64,000 nucleotides of DNA, taken from contig CAZOWM010000004.1 of assembly GCA_964583615.1 (NCBI GenBank), positions 39,536 through 103,535 of the forward strand. The letters are read 5' to 3'. Of the stretch, positions 42,767 to 50,815 are shown piece by piece (position 1 is the first letter of the stretch; each line of letters opens with the position of its first letter). Below the pieces are notes generated by a model that was given only the letters and a program-made list of their open reading frames with translations, was not told the DNA's origin and did not search any database. The position numbers and the translations under genes were made by a program. Origin of the DNA: CAZOWM01 sp964583615 (lineage in GTDB: Bacteria > Spirochaetota > B62-G9 > DRHN01).

Positions 42767-43924
42767 TCATCTCATCACCGAGATGTTGTCGAAGGCAAAA
42801 ATATTGTTCAACCCCTGGTCGGCGGCGGTGAGGCCGACCGTTCCGCTCTGGTAGGTTCCGTCAGTTACCGTGCGCTCGTGGTATCCGTTGAAATATACAT
42901 CTATTGTGGAGCCGTAGCATTCGACGCGCAGAAGGTTGGGCTTACCGAGACCATTGCTGAGATAAGGGCTTTTGCCATACGCAGGTTGTGGTGTAATACG
43001 TACTCCATTATCCCAACGTTCAAGGCTCCAGTTGCCGGAGGAATCGACCGTCAATTCGTACCCTGAAAAGGTCGCTGTTCCGTAGTACGCAGGATTGCTG
43101 CTTCTGAAAAATACCCCGTACTGACTTGACATGTCCCCGGAAGACTGCATGGCTTCGACCTCGAATACGAAATCCGCGTACTCCTCGTCGTAGTAGCTGA
43201 ATGCAACATCAGTCATTCCCGCATACTTCATCCGGTAATCGCTGTCACTCACGCCTGTGGACAGGCTCCACCTGCCTGACCCGTCGTCTACCCATTTCTC
43301 AGACATGGATCCGTCCTCGAAGTCTTCGTAAAACGCGTCGAACCACGTGTACGCGTCCGTTAGGTATACGGTAATGGTCTGAGTGCTGTTGAGGAAAATC
43401 TCGTCCGGGTCGGATTCCTTCGCGTTGTAAAACTGGTATACCTCTCCGAAGTCCGGCTCGCCGTTTGAGTTTTCGTCGACAAAGGTGATCACCCCGTAGG
43501 ACATCTCTTCGAGGTCTGAAAACGCGCAGGCCCCGCTGTACTGGATAAGGGGACCGCTCGTATACACCAGGTCAGGCTCGTCGCCTGTGAAATAGTACCC
43601 GAATGAAGCGATGTAGAGAGGCGTGCTCGAGCTTATGGTGCGGGATCCGCTGTACGTGTAGTTTACGGTGAGGGTATGGGTCTCTCCAGAACTTTTCTGT
43701 CCCCCCTGCACCGCATCGTAGATGAGCGCTACGCATGAGGTAAGAAAAAGGCTCACCACTGCGAGGACCACCACGCACAGCGCAAACCACACCTGAGAAT
43801 GTTTTTTCAAACCTATTTCCGGGCCTTTTTCCTTTTTCACCGACCTCAACGTTCCCCGTAGCTTTTCCGAAACGGTGTGGAGCAGGCCGGATGAAAGATA
43901 CATGCTGATGAGAAGAAGGATCAC
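42767..43924 (-). CDS. Lipoprotein with a LamG/jelly-roll-like domain
   Basis: A 385-residue frame whose mature part starts at a lipobox LFLTSC (Cys about 64 from the first start). An Ig-like domain with acidic calcium-binding look (VDENSNGEPDFGE) follows, then a beta-sandwich from about 205 to the end (YEDFEDG, MKYAGM, YGVFFRSSN, VDVYFNGY-type strands) similar to LamG or DUF1080 domains that bind glycans. The start is uncertain: GTG at 43924, ATG at 43903, GTG at 43840 and TTG at 43810 are in frame. The last gives a signal peptide of KKHSQVWFALCVVVLAVV, the right size for a lipoprotein. It is monocistronic and ends 37 bases from the convergent MBL gene. Confidence 0.72.
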   Translation of the reverse strand: MILLLISMYLSSGLLHTVSEKLRGTLRSVKKEKGPEIGLKKHSQVWFALCVVVLAVVSLFLTSCVALIYDAVQGGQKSSGETHTLTVNYTYSGSRTISSSTPLYIASFGYYFTGDEPDLVYTSGPLIQYSGACAFSDLEEMSYGVITFVDENSNGEPDFGEVYQFYNAKESDPDEIFLNSTQTITVYLTDAYTWFDAFYEDFEDGSMSEKWVDDGSGRWSLSTGVSDSDYRMKYAGMTDVAFSYYDEEYADFVFEVEAMQSSGDMSSQYGVFFRSSNPAYYGTATFSGYELTVDSSGNWSLERWDNGVRITPQPAYGKSPYLSNGLGKPNLLRVECYGSTIDVYFNGYHERTVTDGTYQSGTVGLTAADQGLNNIFAFDNISVMR

Positions 43925-44004
43925 ATTGGTCCCCGCGGTTTTATTTTCATTCGCTCTTATTAAAGTATAGTGCAGATGTGCGAGATTTCCATTTTTCCGG
44001 AAAG

Positions 44005-45408
44005 TTAAACAGGCGGTGCAGAGGGTTTCTTTATTCCAAGCGCTTTCTCGATGCGAAAAAGTTCCTGTTTTACCCGGTTCAACGCAGTTCCCCCCTGAAC
44101 GTCGTGTGCGTTCACTGAAGTCCTGGGGTCGAAAATTTCATACACGTCGCGGGAAAAAAGAGGGTCGAATTCCTGATACTCTTCAATCGGAATTTCGGAG
44201 AGCGCGGCCTTTTTTTCAACTGCGGCACGAACGATCTTTCCGACCGTGAGGTGGGCTTCTCTGAAGGGCCTGCCCTTTCGCACGAGATAGTCAGCAAGGT
44301 CCGTTGCGTACAAAAACCCGCCTGCCCGCTCAAAGAGGCGCTCGAGCGCCTCTTCATCAATGATGAGCCCCGCGATCACCTCTTCCATGACCTCGGTTGC
44401 CGTATGTGTCGTGTCAACGGTGTCGAAAAGCCGCTCCTTGTCCTCCTGCATGTCCCTGTTGTATGTGTAGGGCAGCCCCTTCATCATCGTCAGAATAGAG
44501 ACGAGATTTCCTATTCCTCTGCCCGCCTTTGCTCTGATCAGCTCGAGTGAGTCGGGATTTTTCTTTTGCGGCATGAGCGAGGAGGTGGTGCAGAGCTCAT
44601 CGGGAATCCGAACGAGCCCCAGCTCGTCTGACGAAAAAAAGATGAGGTCCTCTGCCATACGTGAGAGAGTGACGAGCACCGACGAACAGATAAACGTGCA
44701 CTCGAAAATAAAATCACGGGCCGATACCGCGTCGATTGAGTTGCACGATATCCCCTCGAATCCGAGTTCCTTTTTGAGAAAATTCCTGTCTATGCCGATC
44801 GAAGAACCTGCCACGGCTCCCGAACCGAGCGGCATTACGGAGAGCCGTTTTTTGAAATCATTAAGCCGTTCTTTGTCACGCCAGAGCGCCTCGAAGTAGG
44901 CCAGAAAGAGGTGCGCGAGGCTCACCGGCTGTGCCTGGCGCATATGGGTGTAGGCGGGGACGAGGGTGGCGGCGTGCTCTTTGGCGCGCCTGTGAAGCTC
45001 CCGGCAGAGTCGCAGGAGATTTTGTTCGAGCTGCGCTCTTTTTTCCATGAGGTACAGCCGTTCATCGAGAACGATCTGCTCGTTTCTGCTTCTTCCAGTG
45101 TGTAGTTTTCCCGCTGCAGCACCGATCTTTTCAAAAAGCCCCCGCTCGATGTTCATGTGGATGTCTTCGTCTTCCTCACGGAAATTAAAACTCCCCTCAT
45201 CGATCTCCTTTTCGATCTGCCGAAGCCCCTTCACGATTTTTTCCAGTTCTCTATCGCTCAGGATTCCCGCTTTCCTGAGCGCCATTGCGTAGGCGACCGA
45301 GCCTTTGATGTCCTGCCTGTACAGGCGACTGTCGAAATCGATCGACACATTGAGCCGCGAGAAAGCAGTGGTGGGCTTTTTTGAAAACCGTCCGTCTCTG
45401 ATTGCCAC
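44005..45408 (-). CDS. argH: Argininosuccinate lyase
   Basis: ArgH splits argininosuccinate to arginine and fumarate. The 467-residue protein carries the family signature SSLMPQKKNPDSLEL with the catalytic Ser loop, plus HTGRSRNEQI and AYTHMRQAQP. The start is GTG at 45408 with AAAGGAG 7 bases upstream. It is the last gene of the arg operon, 60 bases after argB; I see no terminator hairpin in the 80 bases before the next gene. Confidence 0.96.
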   Translation of the reverse strand: MAIRDGRFSKKPTTAFSRLNVSIDFDSRLYRQDIKGSVAYAMALRKAGILSDRELEKIVKGLRQIEKEIDEGSFNFREEDEDIHMNIERGLFEKIGAAAGKLHTGRSRNEQIVLDERLYLMEKRAQLEQNLLRLCRELHRRAKEHAATLVPAYTHMRQAQPVSLAHLFLAYFEALWRDKERLNDFKKRLSVMPLGSGAVAGSSIGIDRNFLKKELGFEGISCNSIDAVSARDFIFECTFICSSVLVTLSRMAEDLIFFSSDELGLVRIPDELCTTSSLMPQKKNPDSLELIRAKAGRGIGNLVSILTMMKGLPYTYNRDMQEDKERLFDTVDTTHTATEVMEEVIAGLIIDEEALERLFERAGGFLYATDLADYLVRKGRPFREAHLTVGKIVRAAVEKKAALSEIPIEEYQEFDPLFSRDVYEIFDPRTSVNAHDVQGGTALNRVKQELFRIEKALGIKKPSAPPV

Positions 45409-45468
45409 CGCGTTCTCCTTTCACCGTGATAACATGAAACACACCCGAACCTGATTTCCCGAAGGCTC

Positions 45469-46386
45469 TCAGAAACCGGACCTGAGGTAGGTTTCCACCT
45501 CCTTCTCATCCATAAGCATCGTCCCGTTTCCCTTGTTCGTGAAAACCTCGATGAGAAGCGAGTTTCTGTCGAATCCGTTCAGGATGTGGACACGTCGCAC
45601 ACCGTTCTCCAGGGCCCAGATGCACTCCTTTATCTTTGGAACCATTCCACCGCTGATTGTTCCGTCCTCTATCAGCTTCCGGGCATCCTTTTTCGATATA
45701 TAGGATATCTTTGTGCCCGGGTCGTTCACGTCTTTCAGAATCCCGTCCACATTCGTCATGGTAATGGACTTGTATGCCTTCATGGCGCCGGAAATGCGCG
45801 AAGCAACTGTATCCGCATTGATGTTGAGAATGTTGCCCTCCCCGTCGTCTGCGAGTGAAGAGATCACCGGGATGTAGTTGTGCTCGAGGAGCACCTCGAC
45901 GAGCTCCGTGTCGACCGAAACGATGTCTCCGACGTGACCGTAGTCGACATTGTTCCGCTTTCCCGTTTCCCTGTCCACGAACTCGACCGGCGCACGTTTT
46001 CTGGCAATAATGATATCACCGTCGATTCCGGAAAGGCCGACTGATTTTGCGCCATGCTTTCTCAGAAGGGTGAGGATTTCATGATTGATCTTGCCAGCAA
46101 AAACCATCTTCGCCACTTCGAGCACCTGTTCGTCTGTGACCCTTCTTCCCTCGATTATCTTCGGCGATATTCCGAGTTTTTCCGATAGCTCATTTGCCTG
46201 CGGCCCCCCTCCGTGGACAACAATGATCTTCACTCCAATCTGATAGAGAAGGGAAATATCCTGTGCAATACCGTCCAAAATATCGGCCTTCTGCGCAAGC
46301 TCTCCACCAAGCTTGATCACGAATATCTGGTTCTTATAGCGCCGAATATACGGAAGGGCCTGCCGAAGTATACTGATCTTTTCCAT
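45469..46386 (-). CDS. argB: N-acetylglutamate kinase (or N-acylglutamate kinase)
   Basis: A 305-residue amino-acid kinase with VIKLGGELA (phosphate loop), VHGGGPQANELSEKLG and LNINADTVA. The extra N-terminal helix (EKISILRQALPYIRRYKN) is the segment by which hexameric, arginine-inhibited kinases link, so feedback by arginine is likely. The frame continues upstream to 46467, but the ATG at 46386 with AAGGA 8 bases upstream is the start and leaves a 10-base gap from argF'. If the operon works on N-succinyl intermediates (see findings), this enzyme would phosphorylate N-succinylglutamate. Confidence 0.94.
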   Translation of the reverse strand: MEKISILRQALPYIRRYKNQIFVIKLGGELAQKADILDGIAQDISLLYQIGVKIIVVHGGGPQANELSEKLGISPKIIEGRRVTDEQVLEVAKMVFAGKINHEILTLLRKHGAKSVGLSGIDGDIIIARKRAPVEFVDRETGKRNNVDYGHVGDIVSVDTELVEVLLEHNYIPVISSLADDGEGNILNINADTVASRISGAMKAYKSITMTNVDGILKDVNDPGTKISYISKKDARKLIEDGTISGGMVPKIKECIWALENGVRRVHILNGFDRNSLLIEVFTNKGNGTMLMDEKEVETYLRSGF

Positions 46387-46396
46387 TGCTCGTTCC

Positions 46397-47404
46397 TTAT
46401 GGTGCTTCACCGAGTATGTGCGTGAGAACCGCTTTCTGCGCGTGGAGCCTGTTCTCCGCCTCCTCATAGGTAAGACATCGCTCGCTGTCGAGCACCGAGT
46501 CTGTCACCACGACTCCGCGACGAACCGGAAGGCAGTGCATAAAAACCGCACCGTCCGTCAGCTTCATCTTCTCCTCGTCAACCATCCAGCGCCCCAGCCC
46601 CTTTCTGTATTCTCTCTCCTCATCCTTTTTTCCGTAAAAACGGAGGCTGCCCCAGCTCTTCGGGTACACCACCTTTGATCCTCTGAACCCCTCTTTAAAA
46701 TCATCCGTTACACTGATCGTTCCGCCAGACTCTCCGGCGAGTTCGTGGGCCCGATTCATGATGTCTTCATCCAGGTCATAACCGGAAGGGCGTACAAACC
46801 GGATGTCCATACCGAAAATCGCGCATGCAAGCAGAAAGGAGTTCGGCACCGCCATCGGAAGTGGGTTGGGGTGATTTGCCCAGGTCAACGTTACCGGAAG
46901 CCCTCTGAGGTTTTTCCCGTAACGCTCCTGAATGGTCATGATGTCCGCAAGCACCTGATTCGGATGGTAGAGGGACGACTCCATGTTGATGACGGAAGCC
47001 CCTGAATATCTAACAAATGCGTCGATTATCGGGTCTTTTTTGTCCTCCTCCCAATCATTCCCCTTTGCAAAGGCGCGTATCCCGATTGCGTCCGCGTACC
47101 TGCCGAGGACCCGTGCGGCATCCTTGATGTGCTCCGCCTTGTCCCCGTCCATGACCACACCCTCCTCGATCTCGAGCTTCCAGGTGTCACCACCCGCATT
47201 CAATGTCACCACGTTTCCCTCGAGCTGCTGCATTGCAAGCTCAAAGGAGGTGCGGGTGCGAAGCGATGAGTTGAAAAAGAGAAGGACGAGATTTTTTCCC
47301 TTGAGGCTCGGCTGCGCCCTTTTCGCTTTCATCTCAGAAGCCCTGCTGATCAACATGTTGAGCTCCTGTTGCGTGTAATCCGATACAGTTATGAAATGCT
47401 TCAT
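46397..47404 (-). CDS. argF': N-acetyl/N-succinyl-ornithine carbamoyltransferase-type enzyme
   Basis: A 335-residue transcarbamylase that resembles Xanthomonas AOTCase and Bacteroides SOTCase far more than normal ArgF. Shared hallmarks: KHF at the start, FFNSSLRTRTSFE, VMDGDxxEHIxxAARVLGRYxDxIGxRAF, HPNQ, KSWG, HCLPVRRGV and EAENRLHAQKA. These enzymes carbamoylate N-acylornithine before deacylation. The residue that sets acyl preference is Ala-90 in MDGDK-A-EH; it is Glu in AOTCase and Pro in SOTCase. In Xanthomonas AOTCase, changing this Glu to small residues switched preference to N-succinylornithine, so the succinyl form is favoured here (inference). AAGGAAGGG precedes the ATG. Confidence 0.88.
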   Translation of the reverse strand: MKHFITVSDYTQQELNMLISRASEMKAKRAQPSLKGKNLVLLFFNSSLRTRTSFELAMQQLEGNVVTLNAGGDTWKLEIEEGVVMDGDKAEHIKDAARVLGRYADAIGIRAFAKGNDWEEDKKDPIIDAFVRYSGASVINMESSLYHPNQVLADIMTIQERYGKNLRGLPVTLTWANHPNPLPMAVPNSFLLACAIFGMDIRFVRPSGYDLDEDIMNRAHELAGESGGTISVTDDFKEGFRGSKVVYPKSWGSLRFYGKKDEEREYRKGLGRWMVDEEKMKLTDGAVFMHCLPVRRGVVVTDSVLDSERCLTYEEAENRLHAQKAVLTHILGEAP

Positions 47405-47444
47405 GTATTTCTTCCCTTCCTTTCGTTGCGCATGTCCGCGTTGT

Positions 47445-48611
47445 TCACGACCGGAAAGCCCCGAGCGCCTCGACGAAAATGTCGATTTCAGGTTTCTTCA
47501 CCACGATCGGCGGAAGGAGCCTCAGCACGTTTTTCAGCGACGATGTCCCGGTAATGATTCCACGCCCTAAAAGAAAATCCCGCACCTCAGCGGCATCCCT
47601 CTCGAGCTCGATCCCCACTAAAAGCCCTCTTCCCCTCACTCGTTTTACCAGGGGAATGTCCAAGACCTTTTTCGCGAGATACCCGCCTGTCTCCCGTGCA
47701 TTGTGCACGAGGTTTTCATCGCGGATAACTCCGATATTTGCCGCTACTGCCGCAGATGCAATCGGCCCACCGCCGAATGTTGAGCCGTGCTCACCAAGCC
47801 CGATGGTTTTTGATATCTCCTCTTTGATGATGACACCGCCTACAGGGATGCCTCCGCCAATCCCCTTGGCAAGGGTGATGATGTCAGGAGACACACCGAA
47901 ATGGTCTCCGAAAAACCAGCTTCCCGTCCTCCCGAACCCTGTCTGTACCTCATCGAACACGAGGACCGTGCCGTTTTCCGTACAAAAATTTCTCAGCCCA
48001 ATGTAATAATCATCGTCCGCCATCTCCACACCCGCCATCGACTGAATCGGCTCGAGTATGACCCCTGCGACGTCATCGTTTAGCGACTGTTCGAGCGACC
48101 GGATGCTGCCAAAATCAGCAAAGATAAAATCCTCGAGAACGGGATAGAACTGGGCTCTGTAATTTCCCAGCCCAGTGGCACCCAGCGCACCTGCAGTCCT
48201 TCCGTGAAACCCGTTTTTCATTGCGATGATTTTTCTTTTCCCTGTATATCGACGCACGATCTTCATCGCCGTTTCATTAGCTTCAGCGCCTGAATTGCAG
48301 AAAAACACTTTGTCCATGCCGGCGGGAGCTATCTCAATGATTGCCTTCGCGGCCCGTGCCCGCACTGAAGAATACACGACATTCGAATAAAAAATGAGCT
48401 TTTCAGCCTGTGACTTCACCGCACTCACGATCTCGGGATGGCAGTGTCCAGTCAGGGCAACCGCATGCCCTCCGTAGAGGTCGAGGTACCTCTGCCCCTC
48501 AGAGTCGTACACCCACACTCCTTCGCCCCTCTCGATCGAAATGGGAAGCTTCTTGTAGGTATTGAGCTGGTACAGGTTCTCTGTGTCTCTCACCTGTTCG
48601 AATGTATCCAT
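47445..48611 (-). CDS. argD: Acetylornithine (acylornithine) aminotransferase
   Basis: A class III PLP aminotransferase of 388 residues. FFCNSGAEANETAMK, NGFHGRTAGALGATG, VLFDEVQTGFGRTG-type region and the PLP Lys in TLAKGIGGGIPVGG are intact. It makes N-acylornithine from the N-acylglutamate semialdehyde. The frame is open to 48671, but the ATG at 48611 with GAGGAGAGG upstream is clearly the start and avoids overlap with argC. It lies between argC and argF', as in Bacteroides-type operons. Confidence 0.95.
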   Translation of the reverse strand: MDTFEQVRDTENLYQLNTYKKLPISIERGEGVWVYDSEGQRYLDLYGGHAVALTGHCHPEIVSAVKSQAEKLIFYSNVVYSSVRARAAKAIIEIAPAGMDKVFFCNSGAEANETAMKIVRRYTGKRKIIAMKNGFHGRTAGALGATGLGNYRAQFYPVLEDFIFADFGSIRSLEQSLNDDVAGVILEPIQSMAGVEMADDDYYIGLRNFCTENGTVLVFDEVQTGFGRTGSWFFGDHFGVSPDIITLAKGIGGGIPVGGVIIKEEISKTIGLGEHGSTFGGGPIASAAVAANIGVIRDENLVHNARETGGYLAKKVLDIPLVKRVRGRGLLVGIELERDAAEVRDFLLGRGIITGTSSLKNVLRLLPPIVVKKPEIDIFVEALGAFRS

Positions 48612-48630
48612 TTTTCCTCTCCTCTGCATT

Positions 48631-49683
48631 TCAGGGGCGCATTCCGGGAAACTGTATGCCTTCGTCTTCATCGAAACCGAACATCACATTCATATTCTGC
48701 ACTGCCTGCCCGCTCGCGCCGCGCACGAGATTGTCGACTGCGCTCATCGCTATGACGAAATTCCGTTTGTACACCGAAGAGACTTCCACATAATTTGATG
48801 CGTACACCATGGTGATCTCCGGAGAACCACCCACGATCCTGATGAACTTCTCGTCACCGTACTCCGAAAAAAATGCATCCTTTACGTCTTTTTCTGAAAT
48901 CCGGTCGTTATAGGTCGACACGGTCGTGTATATTCCCCGAACGAAAGGACCGGACTGAGGAATAAACCCGATCTCCCCCTCCCATTCAGAAAATGAATCT
49001 TTGAAAAACTTTTCGATCTCCGGAAGGTGCTGATGTTCGAGTATCTTGTAGGATCGAAAATTCTTCGCACGCATCGGATGATGGGTAACGTCCTTCGGAA
49101 CCTCCCCTGAGCCCGACGATCCTGTCACGGAGACGACGGTCACGTCTTTTTGTATAAAATCATGCTTGACCATCGGGTAAAGCGCGAAGATGATCCCCGT
49201 TGCAAAGCACCCCGGGTTCGCAATATATCTGGCCTGTCTGATATTTTCCCGATTGAGCTCTGTGAGCCCGTATACAAAGTTCTTCATGAGCGCCGGCGAT
49301 TTATGCTCTTTTCCGTAGTACTGTTTGTACACAAGCGGGTTGTCCAGCCTGAAATCACCGCTGAGGTCGATTATGCGCGCTTTCGGAAAGGCCTTCAGTA
49401 TTTCAGGGACGATGTTCATGGATATCCCGTGTGGTGTGGCCAGAAATATGCAGTCGGTATCCGAAGGAAACTTTTCGATATCCGGCTCGACAAAGGCGAG
49501 GTGAGTAAGCCCCCGAAGGAAACGGTGCACCTCACCGATCCTCAGTCCGGAGTACTTTCTCGAGGTAACAAAGGTGAGGCTTGCGTGTGGATGAAAGAGC
49601 AAAAGCTTTATCAGCTCTGTGCCTCCGTAGCCCGCCCCTCCGATGATTCCCACGCTGATTCTTTTTTTCCCCTTGAAAAGCAT
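48631..49683 (-). CDS. argC: N-acetyl-gamma-glutamyl-phosphate reductase
   Basis: A 350-residue ArgC: NAD(P) site IGGAGYGGTELIKLL at the N-terminus, the catalytic Cys in NPGCFATG, and GSSGSGEVP. It reduces N-acylglutamyl phosphate to the semialdehyde. GGGGG precedes the ATG. A 99-base gap separates it from the upstream P-loop gene, the largest gap in the operon; on the minus strand this gap contains GGGCGCCCG and a TTATAA, but no clear promoter. Confidence 0.95.
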   Translation of the reverse strand: MLFKGKKRISVGIIGGAGYGGTELIKLLLFHPHASLTFVTSRKYSGLRIGEVHRFLRGLTHLAFVEPDIEKFPSDTDCIFLATPHGISMNIVPEILKAFPKARIIDLSGDFRLDNPLVYKQYYGKEHKSPALMKNFVYGLTELNRENIRQARYIANPGCFATGIIFALYPMVKHDFIQKDVTVVSVTGSSGSGEVPKDVTHHPMRAKNFRSYKILEHQHLPEIEKFFKDSFSEWEGEIGFIPQSGPFVRGIYTTVSTYNDRISEKDVKDAFFSEYGDEKFIRIVGGSPEITMVYASNYVEVSSVYKRNFVIAMSAVDNLVRGASGQAVQNMNVMFGFDEDEGIQFPGMRP

Positions 49684-49782
49684 TCGTCCCCCTGATTCAA
49701 ATGCTTCGGTGTGCGGCGCCTGTCATGTGCGTCCGGGCGCCCGTTTTCTTATAACTCCCGCGCCCCACGCATGAGCGAGTGC

Positions 49783-50814
49783 CTATCTCTGAAAACCGTC
49801 TATCTGCTCCGCAACGAAACGTCCCAGCTGATCCTGCTGGTATATCGCGTTCAATCCTTCGAGCCCAAGCTCGTTTTTCACATAGGATGTCCCCACGATG
49901 TTGTCCGTGACCGGACCGGAAACGAGATGAATCTGGATTCCTCTGCCCCTCATAGCCTGAGCCATCCCCCATGCTCCCACAGGGTCAATGGCGCACACGA
50001 TGTTGCACGCCACGTTTTCCATGAGCTCCTGATCGTCGAAAAACTCCATCACGCCGTAGTCCCCGAAGAGACCGTCCCCCAGCTCGAGCATTATGACCTC
50101 AGGTGCGTGAAGGGAAAGCTCATTGATGATTCCCTTCGCGATTGAGGGGACCTCTTTTGTGTATACTGTCGAGGGGTACCCGAAATCAAGAAAAGAGAGG
50201 GCCTTCACCGCTCCGTGGTCCTCCATGTTGAGGATGTCCTTGAGGGCCGAAATCCCCGTTACCTTTCCCGCGCATATCCTTCGTCCTTTCCACGCGAGCG
50301 CCTGTACGATCCGAGAAAGCGCCTCCGTTTTTCCGCTGTTCATCGAGGTTCCCGAAACCACAACCAGCGGGAGAGCCTTCGCGAGTGTCTCGGACGTGTG
50401 TTTTGCCCCGTCTTTCACGTTGAGGATTTTTCCATCTCGTTCGATCATTCCGAGGACCTCAACGTTCAGCGGAGGCCCGTAATCACGGTTGAAGGAAACC
50501 GCTTTTCCAATTACTCCACCGAGATTGAGTATCTGCAGGGTGTCGCCCTTGACGATGCGCTCAGGTATCACGCCTACGAATCCCTGCAGGGCGCGCCGTT
50601 CTCCGAGAGCCCCGGCAATCACGTCTCCCAGTGAGATCTTCGCCATTCTCCCGGACACAAGCTCCACCCTGTCGTACACCCTCTTCTCCTCGAGGGCCCT
50701 CACGACGCACACGTTTCCTACCGCACTCTCGATACTGTCAGAAATCCAGATTTCCTTGTGGATGTTCAGGTTCACTGTGACGGATGCGAGTTTGTCGATC
50801 CTGACATGTTCCAT
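49783..50814 (-). CDS. P-loop protein of the arginine operon, DUF1611/DgcN-like (tentative)
   Basis: A 343-residue protein of unassigned function placed between argG (1-base gap) and argC. The N-terminal 145 residues are beta-rich. A P-loop GTSMNSGKTE is at 155-164, then AGKVTGISALKDILNMED and ALSFLDFG. That series (P-loop, then the KVTG/TGI segment, then an Asp-rich strand) recalls the DUF1611 family, one member of which, DgcN, is reported to N-acetylate D-glutamate. The likeness is by eye only and I did not run a search. No argA or argJ is in the operon, so this could be the glutamate N-acyltransferase. An alternative is an unrelated ATPase or MobB/DTBS-type protein. Confidence 0.65.
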   Translation of the reverse strand: MEHVRIDKLASVTVNLNIHKEIWISDSIESAVGNVCVVRALEEKRVYDRVELVSGRMAKISLGDVIAGALGERRALQGFVGVIPERIVKGDTLQILNLGGVIGKAVSFNRDYGPPLNVEVLGMIERDGKILNVKDGAKHTSETLAKALPLVVVSGTSMNSGKTEALSRIVQALAWKGRRICAGKVTGISALKDILNMEDHGAVKALSFLDFGYPSTVYTKEVPSIAKGIINELSLHAPEVIMLELGDGLFGDYGVMEFFDDQELMENVACNIVCAIDPVGAWGMAQAMRGRGIQIHLVSGPVTDNIVGTSYVKNELGLEGLNAIYQQDQLGRFVAEQIDGFQR

Positions 50815-50815
50815 T

